DNA of 64,000 nucleotides from CAXBCP01 sp963977005 (GTDB taxonomy: Bacteria; Pseudomonadota; Alphaproteobacteria; MPNO01; UBA830). The translations under genes were made by a program, and so were the position numbers. Location of the stretch: NCBI GenBank assembly GCA_963977005.1, contig CAXBMQ010000006.1, forward strand, positions 1 to 64,000. The letters are read 5' to 3'. This document shows, one piece after another, positions 8,878 to 16,364 of the stretch (position 1 is its first letter; every line of letters begins with the position of its first letter). The notes beneath the pieces are model-generated. The model worked only from the letters and a program-made list of their open reading frames with translations. It was not told the origin of the DNA and did no database searches.

Positions 8878-9579
8878 ATGACGCCAATTCTTTCAGTGAG
8901 CGATCTGGGAAAGACGTTCACGTTGCATAATCAGGCCGGCGCGCGGATTCCGGTGCTGGCGCGGCTCGATCTTTCGGTTGCCCGCGGCGAATGCGTCGTC
9001 CTCAACGGGCCGTCCGGCGCCGGCAAGAGCACGTTGTTGCGCTGTATCTACGGCAACTACCGCGCCGACCAGGGTGAAATCCTGATCGATGACGGGGTCG
9101 AGACCGTCGATGTCGCGACCGCCGAACCGCGCCGGATCATTGAGCTTCGCCAGCTGACCGTCGGCTATGTCAGTCAGTTCCTGCGCGTGGTGCCGCGGGT
9201 GTCGACGCTTGACGTCGTCAGCGAACCGCTGCGCATGCTGGGGGTCTCCGTTGACGAAGCGCAGGACCGGGCCGGTGCCATGCTTGCGCGGCTGCGTATC
9301 CCCGAACGCCTGTGGTCGCTGGCGCCGGCGACCTTCTCCGGCGGCGAACAGCAGCGCGTGAATGTGGCCCGGGGGCTGGTGGTCCCGATGCCGCTCCTGC
9401 TGCTGGACGAGCCGACGGCGTCTCTGGATGTCGAGAACCGTGACACGGTGGTCGAGATCATCCGCGAGAAGGTCGCCAACGGTGCGGCCGTCGTCGGCAT
9501 TTTCCATGACGCGGAAGTGCGCGATGCGGTCGCGACACGAACCCTGGATATGTCACCGCTGACCCAGGTGGCGGCATGA
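8878..9579 (+). CDS. phnL: C-P lyase accessory ATPase PhnL
   Basis: PhnL is the second ABC-type ATPase of the C-P lyase, binding on top of PhnK in the core assembly. The protein has 233 residues with Walker A GPSGAGKST at 44-52, signature FSGGEQQR and Walker B LLLLDEPTASLD. An AGGAGAG sequence precedes the ATG. The stop overlaps the phnM start by 4 nt (9576-9579). Confidence 0.94.
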   Translation: MTPILSVSDLGKTFTLHNQAGARIPVLARLDLSVARGECVVLNGPSGAGKSTLLRCIYGNYRADQGEILIDDGVETVDVATAEPRRIIELRQLTVGYVSQFLRVVPRVSTLDVVSEPLRMLGVSVDEAQDRAGAMLARLRIPERLWSLAPATFSGGEQQRVNVARGLVVPMPLLLLDEPTASLDVENRDTVVEIIREKVANGAAVVGIFHDAEVRDAVATRTLDMSPLTQVAA

Positions 9580-10721
9580 TGTCCGATCTGGTCTTTACGA
9601 ACGCGCAGGTGGTCACCGCGGATACGGTATTCGACGGTACCGTGCATGTCCGCGATGGGCGGGTCGACGACGTTGCGACCGGACAGTCGAACCTGTCCTC
9701 CGCGATCGACCTCGAGGGCGATTATCTGCTGCCCGGCTTTGTCGAGCTTCACACGGATAACCTGGAGAAGCATTTTGCTCCGCGGCCCGGTGTGGTGTGG
9801 CCGCCGGTGCCGGCAGCGCTCGCTCATGACGCGCAGATCGCGGCGGCTGGAATCACGACGGTGTTCGATGCGCTTGCGGTCGGCGACCTGAACGAGAACA
9901 GCGCCAGGCTGCGGAACCTGAAGAACATGTCGTCGGCCCTGGCGGAGGCCGGTGAGCGGAACCTGTTGCGCGCCGATCATATGATCCACCTGCGCTGCGA
10001 GGTGTCGCATTCAAAGGCGGTCGAAATCTTCGATGACTATGTCGATGCCGCGACGGTCCGCCTGGTGTCGCTGATGGATCACACGCCGGGCCAGCGTCAG
10101 TTCACCTGCATGGATACCTACAAGCGGTACTATCAGGGAAAATACGGCATGACGGACGACGAACTCGCCCGGTTTGTCGAAGTGAAGCGCGAAAGCCAGG
10201 AACGGTACAGCGCGCCGCATCGCGCCACCATTGTCGATCGATGCCGCGCCCGCGACATCACGATGGCAAGCCATGACGACGCCACCGTCGAACATGTGGA
10301 CGAGGCGATCGAGAACGGGGTGACGATTTCCGAATTCCCGACGACGGTCGAATCGGCGTCGAAAGCCCACGGTGCGGGGCTCAGCGTTCTGATGGGCGCG
10401 CCCAATCTCGTGCTTGGCGGATCCCATTCCGGGAACGTGTCGGCCATGGACCTCGCGCAGCGCAAGGTGCTCGACATCCTGTCCTCCGATTACGTGCCCT
10501 CCAGTATGATCCAGGGAGTGTTCATGCTGTGGCAATCGGGCAGCAAACCCACTCTCCCCGCCGCCGTCGCGACGGTTTCGACCACTCCGGCGCGCGCCGT
10601 GGGTCTTGACGACCGGGGGGAAATTGCCGTGGGCTGCCGTGCCGACCTGGTGCGGGTTTCCATGGCCGACGACACGCCGACGGTTGTTTCCGTCTGGCGC
10701 CAAGGTCACCGGGTAATTTAG
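9576..10721 (+). CDS. phnM: alpha-D-ribose 1-methylphosphonate 5-triphosphate diphosphatase PhnM
   Basis: PhnM is an amidohydrolase-superfamily enzyme. It removes pyrophosphate from ribose-1-phosphonate 5-triphosphate before C-P cleavage. The 381 residues match the usual length (378 in E. coli). The metal site begins at GFVELHTDNLEKHF (His59, Asp61), and further ligands lie in RARDITMASHDDATVEH near residue 230. Two consecutive Met codons stand at the start; the first overlaps the phnL stop. Confidence 0.95.
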   Translation: MMSDLVFTNAQVVTADTVFDGTVHVRDGRVDDVATGQSNLSSAIDLEGDYLLPGFVELHTDNLEKHFAPRPGVVWPPVPAALAHDAQIAAAGITTVFDALAVGDLNENSARLRNLKNMSSALAEAGERNLLRADHMIHLRCEVSHSKAVEIFDDYVDAATVRLVSLMDHTPGQRQFTCMDTYKRYYQGKYGMTDDELARFVEVKRESQERYSAPHRATIVDRCRARDITMASHDDATVEHVDEAIENGVTISEFPTTVESASKAHGAGLSVLMGAPNLVLGGSHSGNVSAMDLAQRKVLDILSSDYVPSSMIQGVFMLWQSGSKPTLPAAVATVSTTPARAVGLDDRGEIAVGCRADLVRVSMADDTPTVVSVWRQGHRVI

Positions 10722-10730
10722 GAGCAGACA

Positions 10731-11291
10731 ATGACGCCGATCGATCATTTGTTTCAGACGCTGGAAACCGAAGGCGCTGCCCGCTACGGCATGGAAGCGA
10801 TCAACCAGCTCGAACATGCGCTGCAATGCGCGGCTGCGGCTGAACAGGAAGGGGCAGGACCGGCATTGATCACGGCAGCCCTGCTGCACGATATCGGCCA
10901 TCTGGTGCACAAGCTCGGAATTGCCGCGGAACACGGGATCGACGACCGCCACGAAGCACTCGGCGGAAAACTGCTGCGCAAATGGTTCGATGACGACGTG
11001 GTCCTGCCGGTCGCGCTGCATGTAGATGCCAAACGCTATCTGTGCACCGCGGAACCGGGCTATTTCCAACGGCTGTCGCCGGCGTCGGTGCGCAGTCTGG
11101 AACTCCAGGGCGGGCCTTTCACCGAAAACCAGGCACGCGATTTCATCGCCCGGCCCTGCGGCGAAGATGCCGTCCGTTTGCGCCGCTGGGACGAAAACGC
11201 CAAGGTAAAAGACAAAGAGACGCCTTCGCTTGGTCACTTTCGGCCTTATGTCGACTCCTGCCTGAAGCCCGACACAATCGCGGCCGAATAG
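10731..11291 (+). CDS. HD-domain diiron oxygenase-like protein of phosphonate operons (PhnZ-like)
   Basis: The 186-residue protein has the ligand set of PhnZ, the mixed-valent diiron enzyme that oxidatively cleaves 2-amino-1-hydroxyethylphosphonate: His29, His53-Asp54, His74, His97 and Asp154. The two PhnZ-specific substrate-gating residues are also in register (Tyr19 and Glu22, seven residues before His29). It begins 9 nt after phnM with AGGAG in the gap, so it is the last gene of the C-P lyase operon. It matches the family known as phosphonate degradation operon-associated HD protein. The usual hydroxylase partner PhnY is not adjacent. The substrate is not predictable from sequence. Confidence 0.85.
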   Translation: MTPIDHLFQTLETEGAARYGMEAINQLEHALQCAAAAEQEGAGPALITAALLHDIGHLVHKLGIAAEHGIDDRHEALGGKLLRKWFDDDVVLPVALHVDAKRYLCTAEPGYFQRLSPASVRSLELQGGPFTENQARDFIARPCGEDAVRLRRWDENAKVKDKETPSLGHFRPYVDSCLKPDTIAAE

Positions 11292-11292
11292 G

Positions 11293-11511
11293 AGTGCACC
11301 TTTAAACGACTCCACGTTCAAGACACGCCTGAAGAAAGCCAATGTCGAGGTGCAGGAACGACGCGCCGCTGCATGCTGCTACGCTGTCGGTGATAAGTCC
11401 TGGGCATTCGATTCCAAAGGGATCGCCTGGGAGACCTTTCTGACACCCGGGACTTACGACGAGTATGGCCCTGACCGGCGGCCGACCGTCGGGGCCGTAA
11501 AAACCGGATGA
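11293..11511 (+). pseudogene. C-terminal remnant of an ArsI/CadI-type VOC (glyoxalase-fold) gene
   Basis: An open stretch directly after the HD gene encodes about 70 residues without a start codon. They run ...RRAACCYAVGDKSWAFDS..., then GIAWETFLTPGTYDEYG, and stop at 11509-11511. The Cys-Cys-Tyr-Ala motif, Trp in the next strand and GIAWETF are characteristic of the C-terminus of ArsI/CadI proteins, such as the C-As lyase of organoarsenical degradation. The N-terminal half, including the first metal-ligand strand, is missing, so it cannot be functional. It marks a deletion or rearrangement at the edge of the phn locus. Confidence 0.7.
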
Positions 11512-11647
11512 CCAGAACCAGGGTCGCGTTATGGAAGTGCAGGGCGATCCTTTACAGAGCCGGGTGAAGCCATATTGCCGATATTGTCAAAAAGCACCAA
11601 AGGTGCCTAAATTCGCCCACGGACTATCTTGGGTTGTTCTCGGACAG

Positions 11648-12313
11648 ATGGGGGTTCACTTGAACATTCGCAGCAAATTCCTTGTTTTCGCTACGGCAGC
11701 ATTGATCCTTTCGGGGTGCGCGACCTCGCGCAGCGTCCTCGATATCACGGTGCCGGATGTGCCGAATCCGACCGGGTCGCAGGCTGTCAAGATTACGGAC
11801 GTCGTCGACAAGCGCGTGTTTGAGATCAAGCCGAACAATCCCGCGATCCCGTCGCTCCAGAACGATGAGGTCAAGGATCTCACCATCACGCAGCGCGCGG
11901 TGGCCCGGAAACGCAACACATATGGCGCTGCCCTCGGCGACGTCCTGTTGCCGGAGGGGCAGACGGTAACGCAACTGACCCGGGCGGCGCTGGTAAACGC
12001 GCTGCGGGACAGCGGCTACAGGGTCGTGGCCGCGGGCGAGCCCGGTTACGATACCGCCACCCCGGTCGGCGCGGAGATCCAGCAATTCTGGGCGTGGATG
12101 ACCCCGGGGTTCTGGCAGATCAAGCTCGAATACCGGGCGCGAATTCAGCTCAACGGGGATTGGCCGCTGACCGGCGAAAGCCGGTTGCTGGAGGGCGATG
12201 CTTTGTTGACGACGTCGGCAGCGTTCGAATCCGAGTGGCAGAAGGTCATAAGCGACGGTCTGACGGACCTGATCCGGAACCTGAAAGCGATGCTCAAAAG
12301 GGTGTCGCCCTGA
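11648..12313 (+). CDS. putative lipoprotein of unknown function
   Basis: The predicted protein has 221 residues from ATG 11648; a TTG at 11660 is an alternative start. A signal peptide ends in the lipobox LSGC-A near residue 23-27, so it should be lipidated and membrane-anchored. The mature part has the alternating strand/helix look of YajG/LptE-like small lipoproteins (GAALGDVLLPEGQTVTQLTRAALVNALRDSGYRV), where a helix follows a conserved loop. No enzymatic motif is visible. The frame is open from 11531, but the upstream residues are not plausible. It stands alone between two gene remnants. Confidence 0.75.
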   Translation: MGVHLNIRSKFLVFATAALILSGCATSRSVLDITVPDVPNPTGSQAVKITDVVDKRVFEIKPNNPAIPSLQNDEVKDLTITQRAVARKRNTYGAALGDVLLPEGQTVTQLTRAALVNALRDSGYRVVAAGEPGYDTATPVGAEIQQFWAWMTPGFWQIKLEYRARIQLNGDWPLTGESRLLEGDALLTTSAAFESEWQKVISDGLTDLIRNLKAMLKRVSP

Positions 12314-13192
12314 GGCATTGCGCGACGTGCTGCAATAATCAGCCTGTCTCCGTCTGAACCCGGTCGGTCGGCGCTCGCGTGGTGATCGCTATTTTGTGGG
12401 CAGTTTTTGGTGGATGTCTATCCACCGTTCAACGGTGTCCCGATCGAACCCGTTTTCCGCGGCGTCTTTTATCCCTTTCATGACAGGGTCGATCAGCTTT
12501 TCCATGGCATCGAGTGCTCGCATTCAGGGATAAGTCGCCGAGACGCCTTGTAGGCAGGGATGGGGCGTCGGGATAATTCAGTCCGCACAGATTCGATTAC
12601 CGCATCGTCGTCGATGACGGGCCAGTCATAGAATCGCGACGATTGCGGGAGGGGCGGCGTTTCGATGAACTCACTATGGAGCGTACATCGCGAGATTGCA
12701 GATGGCTCGCTTGTCCATGTGCTCCCCGAATTCAGTATCGACGACCAGGCAGCGTTATGGCTGGTCTACCGGAAATCGAATGTTCTGACGGTGAAGGTCA
12801 GGGCGTTCATAGATTTTCTGGTCGAGAAGGTCGGCAAGTCTCCAGCATGGCTTCAGCAGTGAACTGTGTTCTGACGCTCGATTCTTGCGACCACGTACAG
12901 GCGCAGCAATCGTCATGAAATCGATGCTGGAATCCGGCAGATTTGATCGCCGGTAAGTTGGCCAAGTGACACCTCTCCGCTAAGCTGAGGGACAAGGTTG
13001 GGGGAAATTCATGAGATTAATAGACTGCCTGACTGTCCCGATGATTTCGGCGGCCCGACTTCCCGATGCAGCGGCGGAAGGTCTGTATCTCGCGGATAGG
13101 GCTTCAAATGGTTTTAAGTCCGCATCAAGAAATGTCGTCAGCATCGACGGTGTTGCCCTCAGCCATTCAGCGCCGGAAAGGTCGATCAAGCC
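12314..13192. other. 879-nt region with gene remnants and no intact gene
   Basis: Apart from the LysR fragment at 12665-12862, no convincing gene is seen. A 44-codon minus-strand frame at 12389-12523 (MRALDAMEKLIDPVMKGIKD...) is helical and faintly like a MarR C-terminus. Short frames at 12980-13219 (minus) and 13011-13205 (plus) lie just before zorA and have no recognisable features. Base composition drops in G+C toward 13 kb, so the left boundary of the imported segment probably falls here. A zorA promoter must be within 12900-13190, but no strong -35/-10 pair stands out. Confidence 0.5.
12665..12862 (+). pseudogene. C-terminal remnant of a LysR-type regulator
   Basis: About 55 residues (EIADGSLVHVLPEF, then WLVYRKSNVLTVKVRAFIDF, then LVEKVG) match the last strand and helix of the LysR substrate-binding domain. 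There the pattern G-x-LV-x-VLP-(10)-WLVYP-(8)-VRAFIDFLVE is standard. The helix-turn-helix and most of the effector domain are missing upstream, and the preceding codons do not continue the homology. It is therefore a truncated relic rather than a small gene. Confidence 0.6.
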
Positions 13193-14629
13193 ATGCAGCA
13201 ATTGAGTCGTATTCATCAAACCATTCTATCCAACGAGGTTACATATTTTTTCTCGGTCGTGATGGTTGGCTGGCTGGCGATTGCCATCATCGTTGTATTG
13301 GCGCGCCCGCTCGCCCGGCGTGAGATAAGTGCGAGATTCGTTGCGATGACGCCGAACAGTCTGGCGACGCTCGGCGTGCTTGGAACATTTACCGGTATTC
13401 TAATCGGCCTGCTGGATTTCGATGTCACGCGGGTCGATGCCAGTGTTCCCCAATTGCTGGCAGGTTTGAAAATCGCCTTCACAACGAGCATCGTGGGTAT
13501 TACGGGCGCAATACTGTTCCGCCTCGTCCGCACCGTGGTGCCAAGCCAGGCGATGACAGAAGGGGTGACGCCGGAAGATATCCATAGTGCCCTGCTGGAA
13601 ATACGCGACGATGGCCGCGTTTCATCTACGCGCGCTTCCGAACAGCTTGCAGAATTAAGAAACGCGATTTCCTCGGATGGCGACAGCAGTTTGTTGACAC
13701 AAGTTCAAAAGCTCCGGACCACGATACAGGACGGACAAGGTGAACTGATCAAGGAATTTCGCAATTTCGCCCAACACATGGTTGAGAATAATCAGAAAGC
13801 GATTATCGAAGCGCTGGAGCAGGTGATCAAGGATTTCAACCAAAATCTCACGGAGCAGTTCGGCGAGAATTTCAAACAACTCAATGAAGCTGTCCTGCGA
13901 CTGGTGGAATGGCAGGACAAATATCGCGTGCATGTCGAAGTGCTTGAGGAGCGATTGGATAATGCGGTCTCCGCCATTGAATCGTCGCAGCGGGCGCTTG
14001 AGAGTGTCCGGGATCAATCGGAGAAAATTCCAGAAGCAATAAAGCCCCTAGAGCCGGTGTTGAGCGGTATCAACACGCAGACTGAGATCATGGCTGCCCA
14101 TCTCGATGCTATCGCTGACCTGAGAGAAAAAGCTGTCGAAGCATTTCCCATAATTGAGAGTAATCTGGAAAAGATCACAACGCAGCTGACTGCAAGTGTT
14201 GAAAATGCAGTCGAAAAAAGTCGTCAGGTGCTATCGGATGCCGAGACATCGCACACGGGATTGCGGGATGGATACAGGTCCTTCCTCGAACAATCGGAGA
14301 CCGCGCGCGACCGTTTCTCGGCTGAATTGACGAACGCCTTGAAGGAGATGTCCGAGCAGTCTGCGGAGGGCTTTTCGCGACACGGCCAGCTTATCGAGGA
14401 ATCCACTCGGGAGGCGCAGAAAGCAATTAATGAAGCCTGGGGTGAAAGCGCTGAGAAGATGAACGCGCAGTTCGAAGAGTTCGACCGACAGATGCAACAG
14501 GAGCTTACGCGCGCGTTAGAGCTTATGGGTCAGAATTTGGCATCGGTATCAGAGAAGTTTGTCAGCGATTACACACCAATCACGGACCGATTACGCGAAG
14601 TCTTGAACGTTGGTCGTGGGATCAACTGA
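13193..14629 (+). CDS. zorA: ZorA-like MotA/TolQ/ExbB-family proton-channel subunit with coiled-coil tail
   Basis: ZorA is the stator-like inner-membrane subunit of the Zorya anti-phage system. The 478-residue protein has a membrane helix at about 16-38, then the MotA-family segment PNSLATLGVLGTFTGILIGL near 60-80, and a third segment GLKIAFTTSIVGITGAILF near 100-118. About 350 mostly helical, Glu/Gln-rich residues follow; they should form the long intracellular coiled-coil tail that distinguishes ZorA from flagellar MotA. The stop shares one base with the zorB ATG (TGATG). The ATG at 13193 has GGAAAGG about 12 nt upstream. Codons are richer in A/T than in neighbouring genes. Confidence 0.82.
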   Translation: MQQLSRIHQTILSNEVTYFFSVVMVGWLAIAIIVVLARPLARREISARFVAMTPNSLATLGVLGTFTGILIGLLDFDVTRVDASVPQLLAGLKIAFTTSIVGITGAILFRLVRTVVPSQAMTEGVTPEDIHSALLEIRDDGRVSSTRASEQLAELRNAISSDGDSSLLTQVQKLRTTIQDGQGELIKEFRNFAQHMVENNQKAIIEALEQVIKDFNQNLTEQFGENFKQLNEAVLRLVEWQDKYRVHVEVLEERLDNAVSAIESSQRALESVRDQSEKIPEAIKPLEPVLSGINTQTEIMAAHLDAIADLREKAVEAFPIIESNLEKITTQLTASVENAVEKSRQVLSDAETSHTGLRDGYRSFLEQSETARDRFSAELTNALKEMSEQSAEGFSRHGQLIEESTREAQKAINEAWGESAEKMNAQFEEFDRQMQQELTRALELMGQNLASVSEKFVSDYTPITDRLREVLNVGRGIN

Positions 14630-15333
14630 TGGAAAATTTTTTCAGATCGGGGTCGCGGGAAGAGGAAAGTGAATGGCTATCGGTGTCCGATCTTATGGCC
14701 GGTCTTATGGTGATTTTTCTGTTCATCGCGATTGTATTTATCCGCCCTCTTGCGGAACAAAATCAACGGATTAAGGAAATCGCGAGTACTTGGCAGGAAA
14801 ACGAAACTGAAATTTACAATGCGCTGTTTCAGGAATTCGAGACCGATCTCACCGAATGGAATGCGGAGATTGAGAAAGACACCTTGTTGATAAGATTCAA
14901 AGCGCCCGAAGTCTTATTCGAGAGAGGTCGGGCAAAGATCCGAACGGAGTTTGCCGAAATACTGCAGAATTTTTTCCCACGGTATGTTGCAGTTTTGCGC
15001 ACCTACAGGGAGTCGCTGGAGGAGATCAGGGTAGAGGGACACACGTCTTCGGTGTGGAACCAGATAACCAGCCCGGAGGAAGCGTATTTTCGTAATATGG
15101 ATCTTTCGCAGGCACGTACACGAGCGGTGCTGCAGAATGTATTGGGCCTTCCGGAAATTTCTCAGGAACGAGGTTGGCTTCGGCCACTTTTGACAGCGAA
15201 TGGTCTTTCGTCGAGTCACTTGGTGCTCGATGCAGACGGTGCCGAGGATCGCGACCGTTCGCGCCGAGTTGAATTCCGCGTAAAGACCAAGGCGCGGACC
15301 GAAATCGTCCGAATCCTCGAGGAAGTTCGGTGA
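14629..15333 (+). CDS. zorB: ZorB-like MotB/OmpA-family stator subunit
   Basis: ZorB pairs with ZorA as the peptidoglycan-anchored, ion-conducting subunit. It has 234 residues. A short cytoplasmic N-terminus is followed by a single membrane helix (about 20-40) that begins with Asp21 in LSVSDLMAGLMVIF, the position of the proton-carrying Asp in MotB. The periplasmic half is an OmpA-like domain, with VEGHTSS near 135 and MDLSQARTRAVL near 161 as the peptidoglycan-binding signature. It overlaps zorA by 1 nt and the next gene by 4 nt, so the three are translationally coupled. Confidence 0.82.
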   Translation: MENFFRSGSREEESEWLSVSDLMAGLMVIFLFIAIVFIRPLAEQNQRIKEIASTWQENETEIYNALFQEFETDLTEWNAEIEKDTLLIRFKAPEVLFERGRAKIRTEFAEILQNFFPRYVAVLRTYRESLEEIRVEGHTSSVWNQITSPEEAYFRNMDLSQARTRAVLQNVLGLPEISQERGWLRPLLTANGLSSSHLVLDADGAEDRDRSRRVEFRVKTKARTEIVRILEEVR

Positions 15334-16220
15334 AACTGACGGTTACATTTCAGGATCTGAATGCTCAACGCCATCGAATAGGCGCGGCTCAATCTGACTG
15401 GAAAATAGGGTCCAAAACACTGGATCCCCGCGAAAAGGTTCTGGAACGTCTCCTTCGCGGGATCGAGATTGATATCGGCGATATCGAAGTTGGTCCCGGT
15501 GGGCTGCTTACCTATAAGGGTGAGCAGATACTGCTGTACATCAGGGATACACAAGACACCCTCTGGACACTGACCAATACTCCCGAAAAGTCGAGGAGGT
15601 TTCATGTTGCCGAATGCCGGACGCTCGAGAGAATGCGGCTGGAAGGACGCTTCGAACGGTATGTTGTGACGAACCGAATGGACGGTAAGTTCCTCGTCGA
15701 CTGGTTAGATCTCGATACCAACGAACGAGGGGAGACGGAAGCTGAACTAAAGGTGTGCAAAAACTGTCTTACGACACTCAACTGGCGTGGCTATCAAAAT
15801 GCCAATGATCGGCTTCTGCAGACCACCGGGCGACGTCAGGAAAAAGAAACTATCTGGGATAATTTTGTGATTTCTGAATTCCTGATGGAATACGCGACGT
15901 TTTTTCAGTCCCGGCCTAGCCGGAGGGATACCGAAGCAACGCCCAACGTCTACGTACATAACTGGGCCGAAATTTCAGAACGTCGCCGGCGTGAAACCGG
16001 ATGGCGATGCGAGGAATGCGGGGTTGATTTATCGGGGCAACCCGGCCTCCTTCACTGCCATCATAGAAATGGTGTGGTTACTGATAATGCTTCATCGAAT
16101 TTGCAGGTTTTGTGTGCGATAGATCATGCCGCCCAGCCGGCACATCAGCATATGAAAGTGTCGGAGACAAACCGAAGGGTTATCCTAAAGGCGCGGGCAG
16201 AGCAGGGCATCAAATCCTGA
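15330..16220 (+). CDS. zorE: HNH endonuclease, ZorE-like effector of the Zorya cassette
   Basis: Type II Zorya systems consist of ZorA, ZorB and an HNH nuclease, ZorE; this third gene fits that place. It starts with GTG overlapping the zorB stop (GTGA) and encodes 296 residues. The C-terminal HNH domain has Cys227-x2-Cys230, then His242-Cys-His-His245, Asn257, and Cys262-x3-His266. A second CxxC pair (Cys143/Cys146, in VCKNCLTTLNW) sits mid-protein and may be a zinc knuckle. The N-terminal 140 residues are not recognised and may hold the DNA- or ZorAB-sensing part. Assignment to ZorE rests on gene order plus the HNH domain; full-length homology was not tested. Confidence 0.68.
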   Translation: MKLTVTFQDLNAQRHRIGAAQSDWKIGSKTLDPREKVLERLLRGIEIDIGDIEVGPGGLLTYKGEQILLYIRDTQDTLWTLTNTPEKSRRFHVAECRTLERMRLEGRFERYVVTNRMDGKFLVDWLDLDTNERGETEAELKVCKNCLTTLNWRGYQNANDRLLQTTGRRQEKETIWDNFVISEFLMEYATFFQSRPSRRDTEATPNVYVHNWAEISERRRRETGWRCEECGVDLSGQPGLLHCHHRNGVVTDNASSNLQVLCAIDHAAQPAHQHMKVSETNRRVILKARAEQGIKS

Positions 16221-16364
16221 GAATGTGAGAGGTGGAACGCTGGGAGCTTGAGTGGACAATCAAGTAGCGAGAATGCCTTGTGCTGTCTCCACAGCCTAGC
16301 CCTTCCAGGATAATCTCGACCTTCTTATTCTTTCTGGCGATGATCTCGCGCAAACCTTCCCTTC

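Noticed and set aside
12389..12523. 44-codon minus-strand frame as a small gene or MarR relic
   Set aside because: Similarity to a MarR C-terminus is faint and no RBS is evident; it is kept only as a remark in the region entry.
13011..13205. 64-codon plus-strand frame overlapping the zorA start as a fourth cassette gene
   Set aside because: It overlaps zorA, has no recognisable features, and known Zorya systems have no such leader gene.
11292..16364. Prophage or integrative element carrying the Zorya genes
   Set aside because: No integrase, transposase, phage structural gene or flanking direct repeat is visible; import is inferred only from composition and relics.
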